Source: an uncultured Clostridia bacterium
Lineage (GTDB): Bacteria; Bacillota; Clostridia; Christensenellales; Borkfalkiaceae
Direction: 5' to 3'
DNA length: 55,426 nt
Assembly (NCBI GenBank): GCA_944328495.1
Contig: CALVHR010000048.1
Span: 1 to 55,426, forward strand
Position numbers and translations under genes: made by a program. The notes below the pieces were generated by a model that made no database searches, was not told the DNA's origin, and saw nothing but the letters and a program-made list of their open reading frames with translations. Positions 17,429 to 27,417 of this stretch are shown here, piece after piece (positions within the stretch are counted from its first letter, which is position 1; each line of letters begins with the position of its first letter).

Positions 17429-18682
17429 ATGCAAAGCAATAAAAATCTATTATCAAACCATTCAATTGATGAAAATACGGAAAAAATTTATTTACTTCAA
17501 CCGCTGTTCCCCAATCAAGACGGTAAAGCATTGCAGGAAGAAGCTGTTTCATTAATAGACAGTGCGGGTGCGCTTTACGCCGGAACGATGTTTGTATCGA
17601 TTCGCGAGATTTCGCCTGCTACCTATATCGGAAAGGGCAAACTCGAAGAACTGAGCGTTCGCTTGCAAGGATTGTCCGTTACAGTTTTATTTGACGGCGA
17701 TCTGTCCCCTTCTCAAACTTTGAACATTTCCTCCGCTTTGGGTGGTTTAAAGGTAATTGACCGGACAACACTTATTCTGGATATATTTGCAAAACATGCA
17801 AAGACAAATGAAGGAAAATTGCAGGTAGAACTTGCTCAATTACAGTATATTTATCCTCGTTTAAAAGGAAAAGGCGAGGCCTTGTCGCGCCTGGGAGGCG
17901 GAATTGGCGCGCGAGGACCTGGTGAAACACAGCTGGAAACAGATCGCCGAAGGATCCGTGAAAGAATCAAGGCGATTGAAAATCGTTTGAAAGGCCTTGA
18001 AAACAGACGATCACTACTCTGTTCCCGACGTAAAAAAAATGAAATGCGGACCATTTCATTGATCGGTTATACGAATACCGGAAAGTCTACTTTACTCAAT
18101 TTGTTGACCTCATCGAATGTCTATGCCGAGGATAAACTTTTTGCCACATTAGACCCGACGTCCAGACAACTTATAATTGACGACCAAACATTTATCGTAA
18201 CGGATACAGTCGGATTTTTACGGGAACTTCCGCACAATATTATATCCGCTTTTAAATCGACATTAGAAAGTGCTTTGACCTGCGATCTTGCTTTAATTGT
18301 TTGTGATGCTACAGGTGATTATCAAATGCAATTGTCCACAACGATAAGTACTTTACAGGAACTCGATTGCAATGTTCCCTATTTGATTGTAATGAACAAG
18401 AGCGAAAAATTAACTTCATATGAGGGTTTCCCAGCGGGAAGTATTTTTATTTCGGCAAAAGAAAATATCGGCATTGACGGGTTAAAAAATCAGATCTTAA
18501 GACATTTTCGATCCAGATATACGGAAGTTCGTCTCCATATACCATATGAACAAATGAAAGCATATAGTCAACTGAAACGATATGCTGTCGAAAAAGACTT
18601 TTCTTACCAAGATGACGGACTTATGCTGACCGCGAGCATACCTGATATTTATTTAAAAAAATTTAATGAGTTTATTAAATAA
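17429..18682 (+). CDS. hflX: Ribosome-associated GTPase HflX
   Basis: HflX binds the 50S subunit and splits stalled or hibernating ribosomes. The 417-residue protein has the N-terminal HflX domain with the marker 'GARGPGETQLETDRRRI', then a G domain with G1 'GYTNTGKS', G3 'DTVGF' and G4 'NKSE'. The C-terminus is of normal length. It starts 20 bp after the recombinase stop without a clear Shine-Dalgarno sequence; a -10-like CATAAT lies directly before the ATG but has no good -35. Cotranscription with the recombinase is likely. Confidence 0.94.
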   Translation: MQSNKNLLSNHSIDENTEKIYLLQPLFPNQDGKALQEEAVSLIDSAGALYAGTMFVSIREISPATYIGKGKLEELSVRLQGLSVTVLFDGDLSPSQTLNISSALGGLKVIDRTTLILDIFAKHAKTNEGKLQVELAQLQYIYPRLKGKGEALSRLGGGIGARGPGETQLETDRRRIRERIKAIENRLKGLENRRSLLCSRRKKNEMRTISLIGYTNTGKSTLLNLLTSSNVYAEDKLFATLDPTSRQLIIDDQTFIVTDTVGFLRELPHNIISAFKSTLESALTCDLALIVCDATGDYQMQLSTTISTLQELDCNVPYLIVMNKSEKLTSYEGFPAGSIFISAKENIGIDGLKNQILRHFRSRYTEVRLHIPYEQMKAYSQLKRYAVEKDFSYQDDGLMLTASIPDIYLKKFNEFIK

Positions 18683-18717
18683 TCGATCTTCTTGTTCATA
18701 TTGTTTTATGTTTGAAA

Positions 18718-18749
18718 AGGGCACGTAACCTTAATTAGTTACGTGCCCT
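18718..18749. terminator. Bidirectional terminator between hflX and purL
   Basis: AGGGCACGTAAC at 18718-18729 pairs perfectly with GTTACGTGCCCT at 18738-18749. A T-rich run lies to the right and an A-run to the left, so it can stop both convergent operons. Confidence 0.88.
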
Positions 18750-18769
18750 ATTCATTTTTGTACAAACAC

Positions 18770-21700
18770 CTATTTAAAATACTTTACGCCGCTTTCAAAG
18801 AGTTTCATTTCAAAGTTACCCGAACAATTCTTATAAAGATTCTCGCCGGTTCTTTCAGTATGGCCCATCTTTCCGAATACCCTGCCGTCGGGTGATGTAA
18901 TTCCTTCGATCCCCCACGCCGATCCGTTCGGGTTATACGGATATTCCATTGTAGGTTTCCCAAGAAGGTCACAATATTGGGTTGCAATTTGACCGTTTTC
19001 AGCCATCTTTTCCAAAACGGAAGAAGGCGCAACAATCCTGCCTTCACCGTGAGATACGGGGACAGTAAACACATCCCCGACATTGCAAGCAGAAAGCCAC
19101 GGGCTTTTATTGGAAGAAACGCGTATATCAACCAACGTCGAAACGTGGCGGGAAATATTGTTATACGTCAGCGTTGGACTTTTTGATTCCAGCGGACGAA
19201 TTTCTCCAAACGGAACAAGCCCTAACTTGATAAGCGCCTGAAATCCGTTGCAAATTCCGAGAATAAGTCCGTCGCGTTCGTTCAACAGCTTCATTACCTG
19301 TTCGGCAATGCGCGGATTTCGGAATGTCGTTGCTATAAATTTACCGCTGCCGTCCGGTTCATCGCCACCCGAAAAACCTCCCGGAAAAGCAATAATGTTG
19401 GCGCGGGAAATCGCTTTTGCAAAAGCCAGCACACTCTCTTCAATATCGGCTGCACTTCTGTTTTTCAAAACAACGATTTCACTTTCCGCCCCGGCAAGAT
19501 TAAATTTCCGCGCCGTATCGAGCTCGCAATTCGTCCCGGGGAATACAGGAATAAATACGCGAGGTTTTGCCGCCTTATTTGCGGAATACTGATACCGTTT
19601 TCCTTTGCAATCGAAATCTACATCGCGGGCTTTGCCGTTTGCCGTTGCATGATTCGCAAAAACTCCGTCCAGAGCGCCGCAAAAAGCGTCTTGCGCTTCT
19701 TTTGAGGATACTTTTTCCTTGTCATAAACAAAGTCACTTTCCGTTGTTTCGCCGACACAGATTTTCGTGCAATGCAATTTTTCCGGGTCTTCGAGTGATA
19801 CAAGTATCTCGCCGTAATGTTCAGACAATAAGCAATCGCAATCGCCGTCGAAACTGAATCCCAGTCCGTTGCCGAGACAGGACTTCACCATCGTCGCCGC
19901 TATCCCGCCGTTTTCTACAACAGTAGCAAATTTAATATTTCCCGACAGTATGTTCCGATGGATCTCGCGATACATTTCGGCCAGCTCTTTAAAATCAGGG
20001 ATCTTGCTGAAATCCTTATGCATCGGAATCCAATAGACCTTTGTTCCCGATTTTTCGAAGACATTTGTAATCAGTTCACTCGCTTTGGAAGGCGCAAGAG
20101 CAAATGAAATGAGTGTAGGCGGAACATCGATATGTTCAAAAGTTCCGCTCATGCTGTCTTTCCCGCCGATCGCCCCTAATCCAAGCCCGATTTGCGCGTA
20201 TAAAGCCCCTAACAAAGCCGATAGCGGAACGCCCCAGCGCTTAGGATCGCGGTTTAAGCGCATGAAAAATTCTTGGAATGTTAAGCGGATCTCGTCATAA
20301 TCACATCCGCTTGCTACAAGTTTTGCAACAGATGTAACAATACTGTAAATTGCACCTGTAAACGGGCTGCTGCTCATAAGATCGGCGCAATATCCGTATG
20401 CGGATACGGTAGCCACATCTGTTTCCCCGCCGCAGATCTTTGCCGCCATTGCTATTGCAGGCGTCAGTTGTTTTTTTCCGCCGAACGGCATATAGACACT
20501 GCGCGCACCGATGGTTGAATCAAACATTTCCGAAAGTCCCTTCTTGGAGCATACGTTTAAGGATGCAAGCGTGTTCAAAAGGTCGTCTCGGAAATTTTTT
20601 CGTTTTAAATCAAAATAATTCGTAACATTATCGCATATCTGTGCGGATATTACTTGCTTTACCCCATTCGTATCAAGAAAATCACGGGAAATATCTACAA
20701 TCGGCCTTCCTTTGAAAAGCATTTTCATATGGCGGTCATCTGTGACAACGGCAACCGGTGTTGCCGAAAGGTTTTCCTGTGCCGCAAGGCGAATGAATTC
20801 ATCTTTATCCTTTTCGGCGATAACGACAGCCATTCTCTCCTGTGATTCGGAGATCGCAAGTTCCGTTCCGGAAAGCCCTTCGTATTTAAGCGGCACTTTG
20901 TCCAAATCAATGACCAATCCGTCCGCGAGTTCGCCGATCGCAACAGATACGCCGCCTGCACCGAAGTCATTGCATTTTTTAATTTTTCGAGTAACTTCCC
21001 TATTGAGGAAAAGTCTCTGCAATTTCCGTTCGGTCAAAGGATTGCCCTTCTGCACTTCAGCCCCGCATGTTTCGACGGAATGAGCATCGTGCGCCTTGGA
21101 AGACCCTGTTGCGCCGCCGCATCCATCGCGCCCCGTTTCTCCTCCGAGCAGAATGATAATATCTCCTTTTTCGGGTTTTTCGCGATAGACCATGTCACGG
21201 CGTGCTCCGCCGACTACAAACCCGGTTTCCAGCCTTTTTGCTTTATAACCGGGATGATACACTTCGTCAACAATTCCCGTTGCAAGGCCTATCTGGTTTC
21301 CGTAAGAAGAAAAACCGGCCGCAGCAGTCTTTGTAATAACGCGCTGCGGTAATTTTCCCGGCAATGTATCTTCGATTTTTTCTCGAGGATCTGCGCTGCC
21401 GGTGATTCTCATCGCCTGATAAACGTACGTTCTGCCGGAAAGCGGATCGCGGATCGCACCGCCAAGACATGTTGCCGCACCGCCAAACGGCTCTATTTCC
21501 GTAGGATGATTGTGCGTTTCATTTTTAAACATGACAAGGTATTTGTCTTTCTTGCCGTCGATTTCGGCATCAATACATATGGAACAAGCGTTGATCTCAT
21601 CCGAGACGTCCAAATTATCGAGCCGACCTTCTTTTTTTAACTTTTTGACAGCAATTGTCGCTATATCCATCAAACAAGGATATTTATCCTTGCGTTTTGC

Positions 21701-22468
21701 GTTAAATTCATCAAAAAGATTTTGATAAAGAGTGTATGCTTTTTCGATATGCGGATTATTTGACTCAATATCGACATTTTCGATTTCCGTCGCAAAAGTT
21801 GTATGCCGGCAATGATCCGACCAATAAGTGTCGATCACTTTCACTTCGGTTTCGGTCGGGTTTCTTCCTTCTTTTTTAAAATAATCGCGCACAAAAACAA
21901 GGTCTTCGACACTCATCGCAAATCCGTTTTTCTTGTGGTAGGATGCGATTTCCGATACGGACATATCGATAAACCCCTGTACGGAAGAAACATCATGCGT
22001 TTGCATTTTTGTCCGCGCCAATGTCGTGGGCTTATCCAAAGACACTTCGGAACATTCTACGGGATTGATCAAATGCTTTTTGATGCGTTCGAGTTCTTCA
22101 TCCGTGACCCCTTTCACGGCAAAAACGCGTGCACATTTAATCAAAGGCCGCTCTTTTTGTGTCAACAGCTGGACGCACTGTGCCGCACTGTCCGCACGCT
22201 GATCGTATTGCCCGTCCAAAAACGCAATTGCAAAATATTTATATTCCTCGTCTGTTTTCAACGTTTCGCGATATACGTTGTCGACCGGAGGTTCGGAAAA
22301 TACGTTTACGATCGCACCTTCCAATTCTTCCTCGCTGATGCCTTCCACGTCATAACGAATAATTTCGCGCAGATCTTCTACCCCGATCCCAAGCTGTGTT
22401 TCCAGATCTTCGCGAATTTTCTTTGCTTGTAGATTTTCCTTTTTTTCAACAAAAATTCTGTAAATCAT
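18770..22468 (-). CDS. purL: Phosphoribosylformylglycinamidine synthase PurL, single-chain
   Basis: It converts FGAR, glutamine and ATP to FGAM, step 4 of purine synthesis. At 1,232 residues it is the fused type that carries its own glutaminase, so separate PurQ and PurS are not needed; none is present here. The synthetase part has 'DTYWSDHCRHTTF' and 'MFKNETHNHPTEIEPFGGAAT'. The C-terminal amidotransferase has the Cys nucleophile in 'LGICNGFQAL' and the His in 'VSHGEGR'. The ATG is preceded by AGGG and lies 3 bp after the purD stop. It is the last operon gene and faces a terminator. Confidence 0.96.
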   Translation of the reverse strand: MIYRIFVEKKENLQAKKIREDLETQLGIGVEDLREIIRYDVEGISEEELEGAIVNVFSEPPVDNVYRETLKTDEEYKYFAIAFLDGQYDQRADSAAQCVQLLTQKERPLIKCARVFAVKGVTDEELERIKKHLINPVECSEVSLDKPTTLARTKMQTHDVSSVQGFIDMSVSEIASYHKKNGFAMSVEDLVFVRDYFKKEGRNPTETEVKVIDTYWSDHCRHTTFATEIENVDIESNNPHIEKAYTLYQNLFDEFNAKRKDKYPCLMDIATIAVKKLKKEGRLDNLDVSDEINACSICIDAEIDGKKDKYLVMFKNETHNHPTEIEPFGGAATCLGGAIRDPLSGRTYVYQAMRITGSADPREKIEDTLPGKLPQRVITKTAAAGFSSYGNQIGLATGIVDEVYHPGYKAKRLETGFVVGGARRDMVYREKPEKGDIIILLGGETGRDGCGGATGSSKAHDAHSVETCGAEVQKGNPLTERKLQRLFLNREVTRKIKKCNDFGAGGVSVAIGELADGLVIDLDKVPLKYEGLSGTELAISESQERMAVVIAEKDKDEFIRLAAQENLSATPVAVVTDDRHMKMLFKGRPIVDISRDFLDTNGVKQVISAQICDNVTNYFDLKRKNFRDDLLNTLASLNVCSKKGLSEMFDSTIGARSVYMPFGGKKQLTPAIAMAAKICGGETDVATVSAYGYCADLMSSSPFTGAIYSIVTSVAKLVASGCDYDEIRLTFQEFFMRLNRDPKRWGVPLSALLGALYAQIGLGLGAIGGKDSMSGTFEHIDVPPTLISFALAPSKASELITNVFEKSGTKVYWIPMHKDFSKIPDFKELAEMYREIHRNILSGNIKFATVVENGGIAATMVKSCLGNGLGFSFDGDCDCLLSEHYGEILVSLEDPEKLHCTKICVGETTESDFVYDKEKVSSKEAQDAFCGALDGVFANHATANGKARDVDFDCKGKRYQYSANKAAKPRVFIPVFPGTNCELDTARKFNLAGAESEIVVLKNRSAADIEESVLAFAKAISRANIIAFPGGFSGGDEPDGSGKFIATTFRNPRIAEQVMKLLNERDGLILGICNGFQALIKLGLVPFGEIRPLESKSPTLTYNNISRHVSTLVDIRVSSNKSPWLSACNVGDVFTVPVSHGEGRIVAPSSVLEKMAENGQIATQYCDLLGKPTMEYPYNPNGSAWGIEGITSPDGRVFGKMGHTERTGENLYKNCSGNFEMKLFESGVKYFK

Positions 22469-22471
22469 CGC

Positions 22472-23758
22472 TTACCCTTTTGCATTGTATTTGATCCCGA
22501 TGTCATGACGGTATTGCATACCATCAAAATGAATCTTTTCAACGTTTCGATACGCTTTTTCGCGTGCTTTAGCCACTGTCTCGCCTTTTGCACAGACACC
22601 GAGAACCCTGCCGCCGTTCGTTTTTAATATGCCGTTATCGATTTTCGTCCCTGCATGATATAAAAAGACGCCGTCTTCCAATGTACCGATCGTGATCGGT
22701 TTGCCTTTTTCATAACTTTGAGGGTATCCGCCGCTGGCGAGTACAACACAGACGCAAGCACCCTCTTCCCATTCGATTTTTATATCGGCAAGCCTCTCAT
22801 CCGTGATGGCCTGGAAAATTTCCATCAGATCGGTTTTAAGCATCGGCAAAACAACTTGTGTTTCAGGATCTCCGAAGCGGGAATTGTATTCGACAACCTT
22901 CATTCCGTCGGGTGTGCGCATTAATCCGAAATACAGCACGCCTTTGAACGGTCTGCCTTCGGCATTCATGGCCGCAACAGTCGGTAAGAGTATCTTGTTC
23001 ATCACTTCCTCTGCGATTTCCGATGAATAGAACGGACAAGGCGTAAAAGTTCCCATACCACCGGTATTCAGGCCTTTGTCGCCGTCCAGAGCGCGTTTGT
23101 GATCGCAACTCGGAATCATCGGAATAATTGTTTTACCGTCGGTAAATGTCAAAACAGATACTTCTTCTCCGGGCGTAAATTCTTTACCCGTAAGGAATTC
23201 TTCAATGACAACTCGATTGCCTGCACTGCCGAACGCCTTGTCCAGCATAATCTGTTTCAGTCCGTCTTTCGCTTGCTGCATGTCCTCACAGATCAAAACG
23301 CCCTTTCCGAGCGCCAAGCCATCCGCTTTCAGTACGACGGGGAATTTCCCCTGCTCTACGTAAGCAAGCGCTTTCTCATAATCATCAAAGATTTCATAAG
23401 CCGCCGTCGGGATCTTGTATTTTTTCATGAGCGACTTTGCAAACGCTTTGCTGGATTCAATTTCAGCCGCCTTTTTATTCGGCCCGAAAGCGCGGTGTCC
23501 GCGCGCTTCCAATGCGTCGACAAGCCCCGCAGCCAGCGGATCGTCAGGAGCTACGACGGTATATTTCACATCAGGATGTGCATCCACCCAATCGCAAACA
23601 GCATTGAGATCCATATAATCAATGTTTACACATTCTGCAAGCTCGGAAATTCCCGCATTTCCCTTCATGCAATATATTTTTTGAACGGACGGGCTTTTTG
23701 CAAGAGCCGCAACGATTGCATGCTCTCTCCCTCCGTTTCCGATAACCAAAACATTCAT
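22472..23758 (-). CDS. purD: Phosphoribosylamine-glycine ligase PurD
   Basis: An ATP-grasp ligase joining phosphoribosylamine and glycine to GAR (step 2). The 428 residues are standard: 'VIGNGGREHAI' at the N-terminus, 'VLKADGLALGKGV' in the ATP-grasp, 'GGMGTFTPCP', and 'EYNSRFGDPETQ'. It is next to last in the operon. Its upstream spacer of 53 bp is one of the longer gaps within the operon but contains no terminator or promoter I can defend. Confidence 0.96.
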   Translation of the reverse strand: MNVLVIGNGGREHAIVAALAKSPSVQKIYCMKGNAGISELAECVNIDYMDLNAVCDWVDAHPDVKYTVVAPDDPLAAGLVDALEARGHRAFGPNKKAAEIESSKAFAKSLMKKYKIPTAAYEIFDDYEKALAYVEQGKFPVVLKADGLALGKGVLICEDMQQAKDGLKQIMLDKAFGSAGNRVVIEEFLTGKEFTPGEEVSVLTFTDGKTIIPMIPSCDHKRALDGDKGLNTGGMGTFTPCPFYSSEIAEEVMNKILLPTVAAMNAEGRPFKGVLYFGLMRTPDGMKVVEYNSRFGDPETQVVLPMLKTDLMEIFQAITDERLADIKIEWEEGACVCVVLASGGYPQSYEKGKPITIGTLEDGVFLYHAGTKIDNGILKTNGGRVLGVCAKGETVAKAREKAYRNVEKIHFDGMQYRHDIGIKYNAKG

Positions 23759-23811
23759 ATTTAACTCCGTGTGTTTCGGCGCTCAAACCACCGAAAATCA
23801 AGCGCAAGATT

Positions 23812-24996
23812 TTAATGATGGAATAAACGCATTCCCGTAAACGCCATGACCATATTATATTTGTCGCACGCCTCGATCACAAGATCATCGCGTACCGAGC
23901 CGCCCGGTTGCGCCACATAAGAAACGCCACTCTTTTTCGCGCGCTCAATATTGTCTGAAAACGGGAAAAAAGCATCGCTGCCCAATGAGACGCCGCTGAT
24001 TTTCGAAAGATAGGCTTTTTGCTCTTCTTTCGTAAACGGTTCAGGACGCACGGCAAAATACTTTTTCCAAACTTCATCGCCTAACACGTCTTCACTTTCG
24101 TCAGACAGATAAATATCGATGATATTGTTTTTATCCGGCCTTCCGACCCCATCTGCAAACTGTAAACCGAGAACTTTATCATGTTGGCGAAGATGCCACA
24201 GATCCGCTTTGGTGCCGGCAAGGCGCGTGCAATGGATCCGCGATTGCTGTCCGGCTCCCACACCGATTGCCTGTCCGTCTACCGCAAAGCATACCGAATT
24301 GGACTGCGTATATTTCAATGTGATCAATGCAATGATCAAATCCGTCACCGCATTTGCAGGCAAGACTTTGTTTTTCGTCACTATATTTTTAAGAAGGTCC
24401 GCATCAATCTTGAATTCGTTGCGCCCTTGTTCGAAAGTCACTCCGAATACTTGTTTTCTTTCGATCGGATCCGGTTTATAATCTTTGTCAATTTTAACGA
24501 TATTATAATTCCCCTTGCGTTTCCCTTTGAGGATTTCCAGCGCTTTAGGAGAATATCCGGGGGCAATGATCCCGTCCGACACTTCACGTGCAATGATTTT
24601 TGCCGTTACTTCGTCGCATTCGTCGGAAAGAGCAATCCAGTCGCCGAAAGAAGACATACGGTCAGTACCGCGGGCACGGGCATATGCGCAGGCAAGCGGC
24701 GAATCGTCTAAACCTTCAATATCATCCACAAAGCAGGACTTTTTCAGCCGATCGGATAATTTTTTCCCGATCGCCGCGCTTGTAGGACTGACATGCTTAA
24801 AAGATGCGGCACAGACTTCCCCCGTATTTTCTTTTACTTCTTTGACGAGCTGCCAGCTGTTAAAGGCATCTAAAAAATTAATATATCCCGGCTTTCCGTT
24901 CAGGATTTCAATGGGAAGGTCGCTGCCGTCCGCCATAAAAATGCGCGAAGGTTTCTGATTCGGATTGCAACCGTATTTTAGCTGAAATTCTTTCAT
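23812..24996 (-). CDS. purH: AICAR formyltransferase, stand-alone (PurH lacking the cyclohydrolase domain)
   Basis: It transfers a formyl group from 10-formyl-THF to AICAR, step 9. Ordinary PurH is about 510 residues, with an N-terminal IMP cyclohydrolase; this 394-residue protein is only the formyltransferase, with 'FKHVSPTSAAIG' holding the catalytic Lys-His pair and 'QQSRIHCTRLAG', 'SDAFFPFSDN' further on. The missing second activity is supplied by the adjacent upstream gene, a PurO-type cyclohydrolase. The ATG at 24996 is preferred over the GTG at 24999 because GGAG sits 8 bp upstream of it. Confidence 0.92.
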   Translation of the reverse strand: MKEFQLKYGCNPNQKPSRIFMADGSDLPIEILNGKPGYINFLDAFNSWQLVKEVKENTGEVCAASFKHVSPTSAAIGKKLSDRLKKSCFVDDIEGLDDSPLACAYARARGTDRMSSFGDWIALSDECDEVTAKIIAREVSDGIIAPGYSPKALEILKGKRKGNYNIVKIDKDYKPDPIERKQVFGVTFEQGRNEFKIDADLLKNIVTKNKVLPANAVTDLIIALITLKYTQSNSVCFAVDGQAIGVGAGQQSRIHCTRLAGTKADLWHLRQHDKVLGLQFADGVGRPDKNNIIDIYLSDESEDVLGDEVWKKYFAVRPEPFTKEEQKAYLSKISGVSLGSDAFFPFSDNIERAKKSGVSYVAQPGGSVRDDLVIEACDKYNMVMAFTGMRLFHH

Positions 24997-25008
24997 CACC
25001 GTATCTCC

Positions 25009-25728
25009 TTATTCGTTTTTATTTATCAATATCTTGTCAAACTTACCTGTCGCAAGATCGGTATAGCGCACATACAGCGAAATTTTGTTTGCCTGGTTAA
25101 GATTGTTCCACAAATCATTTGCAAACGTCTGAATATCGTCCGGAATGATTACACGTTCCGGCTCGCCGGTAAAGGTGGGAATCGGATTTCCGTCATGATT
25201 ATATGTATGGATAAAATGACCGAGGCCGTTGCAAGGCGTATAAGAAAAAGTATAACGGTTGCAGGCACTTCCCGCCTCGTCGGCACTTTTTAAAATGCTC
25301 AACTTATACGTAAAATCAGCATCGGCAAAATGCAAAATCCCGCTGATGCGCGGAGTGAAATTCGGAGAATCGGGCTCAAAACAACGCGTTTCCAACGCCT
25401 CTTCAAAAGTTTTCCCTTGTGCAAGAAAATCATAGATCGTATCCGTTTGATCACCGTTTGTGACGATGACTGAATTTCTGTATTTGCGCACGGGCGAATA
25501 AATAATTAAAGAAGGATCGGCGACCTTGCTCGCATCAAACGGATATATTGTCACGTTTTCGCCCTCTTCTTTGAAAATACGATTGCGGCTGTTTTCGCTC
25601 CTGCCCATTATAAAGTATGCAAATACTGCCTTTTTGCCGTCCTCGCTTTTCCCGATGACTATGCCGCGCCCCACATATGTGTTGTCTTTGATCCGATCGC
25701 CGATCGTTTGAACCGAATAAATTCCCAT
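25009..25728 (-). CDS. purO: IMP cyclohydrolase, PurO-type
   Basis: This 239-residue protein belongs to the PurO/IMP_cyclohyd family, first known from archaea, which closes the ring of FAICAR to IMP, the last step. Family marks are 'NTYVGRGIVIG', 'MGRSENSRNRIF' and 'GDQTDTIYDFL'. It is unrelated to the MGS-like cyclohydrolase domain of PurH. It lies directly before the formyltransferase-only PurH, 12 bp apart, so the two genes together replace bifunctional PurH. The ATG at 25728 is taken because GGGG is then 7 bp upstream; ATG 25734 is too close to it. Confidence 0.9.
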   Translation of the reverse strand: MGIYSVQTIGDRIKDNTYVGRGIVIGKSEDGKKAVFAYFIMGRSENSRNRIFKEEGENVTIYPFDASKVADPSLIIYSPVRKYRNSVIVTNGDQTDTIYDFLAQGKTFEEALETRCFEPDSPNFTPRISGILHFADADFTYKLSILKSADEAGSACNRYTFSYTPCNGLGHFIHTYNHDGNPIPTFTGEPERVIIPDDIQTFANDLWNNLNQANKISLYVRYTDLATGKFDKILINKNE

Positions 25729-25760
25729 GATCATACCCCGTTATTAAAATGAAATTTGTT

Positions 25761-26378
25761 TCAGGAAAGGATAGTTACTTTTCTGCCGTTTTTTACAATT
25801 TTTCCCGTCGTGAGGAGGCGTACCGCCTCAGGCAAAGCGCGGTGTTCTTCTTCCAGAATGCGCGCCTGCAATGATTCGGGCGTATCGTCGTCTTTCACCT
25901 CTACCGCCCGTTGCAAGATAATTGCGCCGCTGTCGTATTGCTCGTCTACAAAATGAACGGTCAGCCCGGAAATTTTTACGCCGTATTCAAGTGCTGCCCG
26001 ATGTACGTTCAGCCCGTAACATCCTTTTCCGCAAAAACTCGGGATGAGGGAGGGATGAATGTTGATGATCTTGTCTTTGAAAGCACGGACTAAATTTTCA
26101 CCGACCTTGTTCAGATACCCAGCGAGAACAATATAATCGACACTCCGACCTTGAAGTTCTTCGACGATATTATCGAACATTTCTTCCGAAGAAACAAAAT
26201 TTTTTTTATTGCGCACGATATAAGCAATGCCGTGTTTTTTTGCCCGTTCAATTGCAAAGATCCCGTCCTTGGATGCGATCAAAAGTGCGATCTCACAAAA
26301 TTGCTCGCGCTCGTTTGCGTCGATAATCGATTGAAAATCACTTCCCGAACCGCTCGCAAATACCGCTATTTTTTTCAC
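25761..26378 (-). CDS. purN: Phosphoribosylglycinamide formyltransferase PurN
   Basis: The folate-dependent GAR transformylase of step 3. The 205-residue sequence starts with '[16 protein letters not shown]' and has '[10 protein letters not shown]', '[15 protein letters not shown]' with the catalytic His, and '[14 protein letters not shown]' with the catalytic Asp. The start overlaps the purM stop by 4 bp (ATGA), a coupled junction. Confidence 0.95.
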   Translation of the reverse strand: MKKIAVFASGSGSDFQSIIDANEREQFCEIALLIASKDGIFAIERAKKHGIAYIVRNKKNFVSSEEMFDNIVEELQGRSVDYIVLAGYLNKVGENLVRAFKDKIINIHPSLIPSFCGKGCYGLNVHRAALEYGVKISGLTVHFVDEQYDSGAIILQRAVEVKDDDTPESLQARILEEEHRALPEAVRLLTTGKIVKNGRKVTILS

Positions 26379-27403
26379 AGCAGTTGTACTCCCTTGCCTT
26401 TGACCGTTTTGCCGATCCGATACGCTTTTTCGCCCGTTGCGGTAAGCTCTGCGATTGCGGCGTCGACGTCTGAAGGATCTACACAGACAACCATGCCGAT
26501 CCCCATGTTGAATGTATTATAAATCTGGGCGTCGGTAATGCCTGAAATCTCTTTCATAATGGTAAAGATCGGCGGTACGGGGTAGGAATCTTTTTTGATT
26601 TCGCACCCGATGCCTTCAGGAAATATACGCGGAATATTCTCAAAGAAACCGCCGCCCGTAATATGTGCGATTCCTTTGACTTTGACCTTTGAAATCAAAT
26701 TCAAAATGCTTTTTACATATATTTTTGTCGGCACTAAAAGGACATTCAGGATTTTATCTTTGAGACGATCGTCATAACGCTCCAAATCATGTGATTTTTC
26801 GCTGTCGCCGAACAGCTTACGAACCAAAGAGTATCCGTTGGAATGTATCCCGCTGGAAGCAATGCCGATAAGCTCATCCCCTTCACAGATATCCGATCCG
26901 TTGATGATTTTTTTCTTATCAACAATGCCCACGGCAAAGCCCGCAATATCGTATTCACCTTCAGGATAAAATCCGGGCATTTCGGCCGTCTCGCCCCCGA
27001 TGAGGGCGCAACCTGACTGGCGGCATCCTTCTGCAACACCGGATACGACAGTTGCAACCGTTTCGGGAGATAATTTCCCTGTTGCAAAATAATCTAAGAA
27101 AAAGAGAGGCTTTGCCCCTTGGCAAACAATGTCGTTTACACACATTGCCACCGCATCGATACCGATCGTATCGTGTTTTTTTGCCAAAAAAGCATATTTA
27201 AGTTTTGTGCCGACGCCGTCCGTCCCCGCAACCAGTACGGGTTCATCCATTTTTTCGCCGGCAATGGAATAAAAGCCGCCGAACGAACCGATATCGCCCA
27301 ATACGTTTTCGTTAAATGTGGTTTTGACGTGCTTTTTCATCAATTCGACCGCTTTGTAACCACGCTCGACGTCCACGCCGCTGTCTTTATAAGATATAGC
27401 CAT
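26375..27403 (-). CDS. purM: Phosphoribosylformylglycinamidine cyclo-ligase PurM
   Basis: AIR synthetase, step 5. The 342-residue protein has '[11 protein letters not shown]' at the N-terminus, 'GTDGVGTKL', '[11 protein letters not shown]' and '[17 protein letters not shown]'. The ATG at 27403 is chosen because AAGGAG lies 8 bp upstream; the longer reading to 27421 would run into purF. It is tightly placed between purF (14-bp gap) and purN (overlap). Confidence 0.96.
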   Translation of the reverse strand: MAISYKDSGVDVERGYKAVELMKKHVKTTFNENVLGDIGSFGGFYSIAGEKMDEPVLVAGTDGVGTKLKYAFLAKKHDTIGIDAVAMCVNDIVCQGAKPLFFLDYFATGKLSPETVATVVSGVAEGCRQSGCALIGGETAEMPGFYPEGEYDIAGFAVGIVDKKKIINGSDICEGDELIGIASSGIHSNGYSLVRKLFGDSEKSHDLERYDDRLKDKILNVLLVPTKIYVKSILNLISKVKVKGIAHITGGGFFENIPRIFPEGIGCEIKKDSYPVPPIFTIMKEISGITDAQIYNTFNMGIGMVVCVDPSDVDAAIAELTATGEKAYRIGKTVKGKGVQLL

Positions 27404-27417
27404 TTTGCCTCTCCTTC

